Shown: positions 62,346 to 64,000 of the stretch, piece by piece
Position numbering within the stretch: position 1 is the stretch's first letter
Layout of the letters: each line of letters starts with the position of its first letter
Assembly (NCBI GenBank): GCA_016709995.1
Contig: JADJLQ010000002.1
Location: 62,001 to 126,000, forward strand
From: Saprospiraceae bacterium
Lineage (GTDB): Bacteria; Bacteroidota; Bacteroidia; Chitinophagales; Saprospiraceae
Direction of reading: 5' to 3'
DNA length: 64,000 bases
The notes under the pieces: model-generated
What the model was told of the DNA's origin: nothing
Databases searched by the model: none
What the model saw: the letters and a program-made list of their open reading frames with translations, nothing else
Program-made: the position numbers and the translations under genes

Positions 62346-64000
62346 ATGAAAATTATTTTTAAAACACATTTTTCTGCCTGTGTATTTGGGTTTATTCTCT
62401 TGATGGCCTGTAATACGAATGATTCCGCCCCTACTGATGGCCAACCCAATGCCTTTATAGAGGATTTGATAAAAAAAATGACCCTTGAAGAAAAAATCGG
62501 TCAGCTCAATCTCCTGACACCGGGTGGTGCAGTCACTGGTGAAGTAGTCAGCAAAGATGTAGAGATGAAAATCAAAACCGGCCAGGTCGGAGGGATATTT
62601 GGCATACGCGGGGCAGACCTCACCCGCCGGGCTCAGCAGCTGGCTGTAGAGCAGAGTCGTCTAGGCATCCCCCTGATCACAGGTATGGATGTCATCCACG
62701 GCCACCAAACCATCTTGCCCATCCCACTAGGACTATCTTGTAGCTGGGATATGTCCCTTATAAAACAATCCGCACAAATGGCTGCCAAAGAAGCCACCGC
62801 GGATGGCCTGATGTGGACTTTTTTCACCCATGGTAGATATTGCAAGAGATCCGCGCTGGGGTCGCATTTCCGAAGGATCGGGCGAAGATACTTACCTAGG
62901 TAGCAAGATAGCGGCCGCCATGGTCCAGGGATACCAGGGTACAGACTTATCCAATCCTATGACTATGCTAGCCTGTGTCAAACATTACGCCGCTTATGGT
63001 GCTGCCGAAGGAGGTCGCGATTATGCAGCGGGGGATATGAGCACTTTAAAACTGTACAATGAATACTTACCTCCCTATAAAGCAGCTGTTGATGCCGGAG
63101 TAGGATCCTTGATGAATTCTTTTAACGTAGTCGACTATACTCCGGCTACTGCCAATACACATCTGTTGAGTCAGGTACTCAGAAAGGACTGGGGTTTCGA
63201 TGGTCTCATCGTGACCGATTATACCTCTATCAACGAAATGGTCAACCATGGCATCGGTGATCTGCAGGAAGTGTCTGCCAGAGCTTTACGCGTCGGGGTT
63301 GATATGGATATGGTGGGTGAAGGCTTTCTCACGACACTCAAAAAATCATTGGAAGAAAAAAAATATCGGAGGATCAAATTAATCAGGCTTGCAGACGCGT
63401 GCTTCAAGCCAAATACAACCTTGGTTTGTTTGATGATCCTTATAAATACTTTGATACGGTGCGTGCAAAAAAAGATATTCTCTCAGCAGAGATGCGCGCT
63501 TTTGCCAGGGCTACGGCTGCAAAAAACTTTTGTTCTGCTGGAGAATAAAAATTCGATCCTGCCCTTAAAAAACAAGGAAGTATCGCGGTCATTGGTCCGC
63601 TTGCAGACAGCCGGCGGAATATGCTAGGCACCTGGTCAGTGTCGGGCGATTATACCAAAGCTGTGACGGTCATGGAGGGTATAAAAACTGTAGCTGGTGG
63701 GCAGTGCACTATCCGGTATGCCAAGGGGGCCAATCTGAGCGATGATACCACGTTTGCAAAAAAAGTCAACGTATTCGGCCAGGAGATTGAGATAGATAAA
63801 AGAAGCCCGGATGTCATGTTATCCGAAGCCTTGGCTCTTGCGCGCCAATCAGATGTGATCATAGCTGTCGTCGGTGAAGCTGCCGATATGACCGGTGAGG
63901 CCGCAAGTATGGCGGATATTGGGTTGCAAGCCAGTCAAAGAAAACTTCTGGAAGCCTTGAAAAAAACTGGCAAGCCGATTGTCATGATTTTATACAATGG
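62346..64000 (+). pseudogene. GH3 beta-glucosidase with four frameshifts (partial at window edge)
   Basis: Reading in one frame is possible only if four homopolymer lengths change: T6 at 62819-62824, A8 at 63356-63363 and A6 at 63521-63526 each have one base too many, and A6 at 63567-63572 one too few. The repaired protein is a lipoprotein (lipobox LMAC, Cys22) with the GH3 N-terminal barrel (MTLEEKIGQLNLLTPGG, SPMVDIARDPRWGRISEGS, ACVKHYAAYGAAEGGRDY, nucleophile Asp in DGLIVTDYTS) and the C-terminal domain (KTFVLLENKNSILPL, VVGEAADMTGEAASMADIGL). It runs off the right edge. Errors in sequencing are more likely than true decay, as all sites are homopolymers and the protein is otherwise well preserved. 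Confidence 0.82.

Overview
The window looks like a chromosomal piece of a Bacteroidota bacterium, probably near Saprospiraceae or Chitinophaga-like lineages. Reasons: a PorZ-type protein of the type IX secretion system, a type III glutamine synthetase, an OMP_b-brl_3-type outer-membrane receptor, many lipoproteins and AQ-type signal peptides, A/T-rich leaders without clear Shine-Dalgarno sequences, and promoters of the Bacteroidota form TTG-N19/20-TAnnTTTG. I saw no rRNA, tRNA, CRISPR array, transposase, integrase or phage gene.

Layout. 1-5.5 kb (minus): RND efflux permease (cut by the window edge), its fusion lipoprotein, an outer-membrane barrel receptor and an ElaA-like acetyltransferase. 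5.6-21 kb (mostly plus): porZ, an intergenic repeat patch, a Gfo/Idh/MocA oxidoreductase, a lipid kinase, a PpiD/SurA-like foldase, a VTT membrane protein (minus), ssb, recA, glnN, oxyR and an LTA-synthase-like sulfatase. 21.3-25 kb (minus): a mannan operon (GH26 mannanase, GH130 phosphorylase, AGE-family epimerase). 25-29.3 kb (plus): a methyltransferase, an ECF sigma factor among small membrane proteins, RidA and a di-haem peroxidase. 29.3-30.1 kb: hairpin-rich intergenic DNA around a frameshifted zinc-ribbon gene. 30.1-36.2 kb (minus): a coherent amino-alcohol operon (Eat-type permease, gamma-glutamyl-amine ligase, Fe-alcohol dehydrogenase, and a gamma-glutamyl hydrolase joined to an aldehyde dehydrogenase). 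It reads as a complete gamma-glutamylation route from ethanolamine to glycine. 36.4-41 kb (minus): GIY-YIG protein, ArsR/AHSA1 pair with a visible operator, UlaG-like hydrolase, pirin, and a TonB-C-domain protein. 41-45 kb (plus): Asp-box lipoprotein, TIM-barrel isomerase, and a second ECF sigma operon. 44.8-53 kb: Gfo/Idh oxidoreductase, aldo/keto reductase with its AraC regulator and a direct-repeat operator, intradiol dioxygenase-like lipoprotein, membrane protein, and an esterase with a domain-only duplicate. 53-59.4 kb (minus): gluconate-dehydrogenase-like pair, acyl-CoA ligase and two paralogous hydrolases. 59.5-64 kb (plus): GH5 glycosidase, a disulfide-less lipoamide-dehydrogenase homologue, and a GH3 glycosidase broken by four homopolymer frameshifts.

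The genes suggest an aerobic, polysaccharide-using heterotroph (GH26, GH130, GH5, GH3, epimerase) with peroxide defence (OxyR, di-haem peroxidase) and amine scavenging. Several broken or fused reading frames coincide with short homopolymers, so sequencing error must be excluded before calling pseudogenes or fusions.
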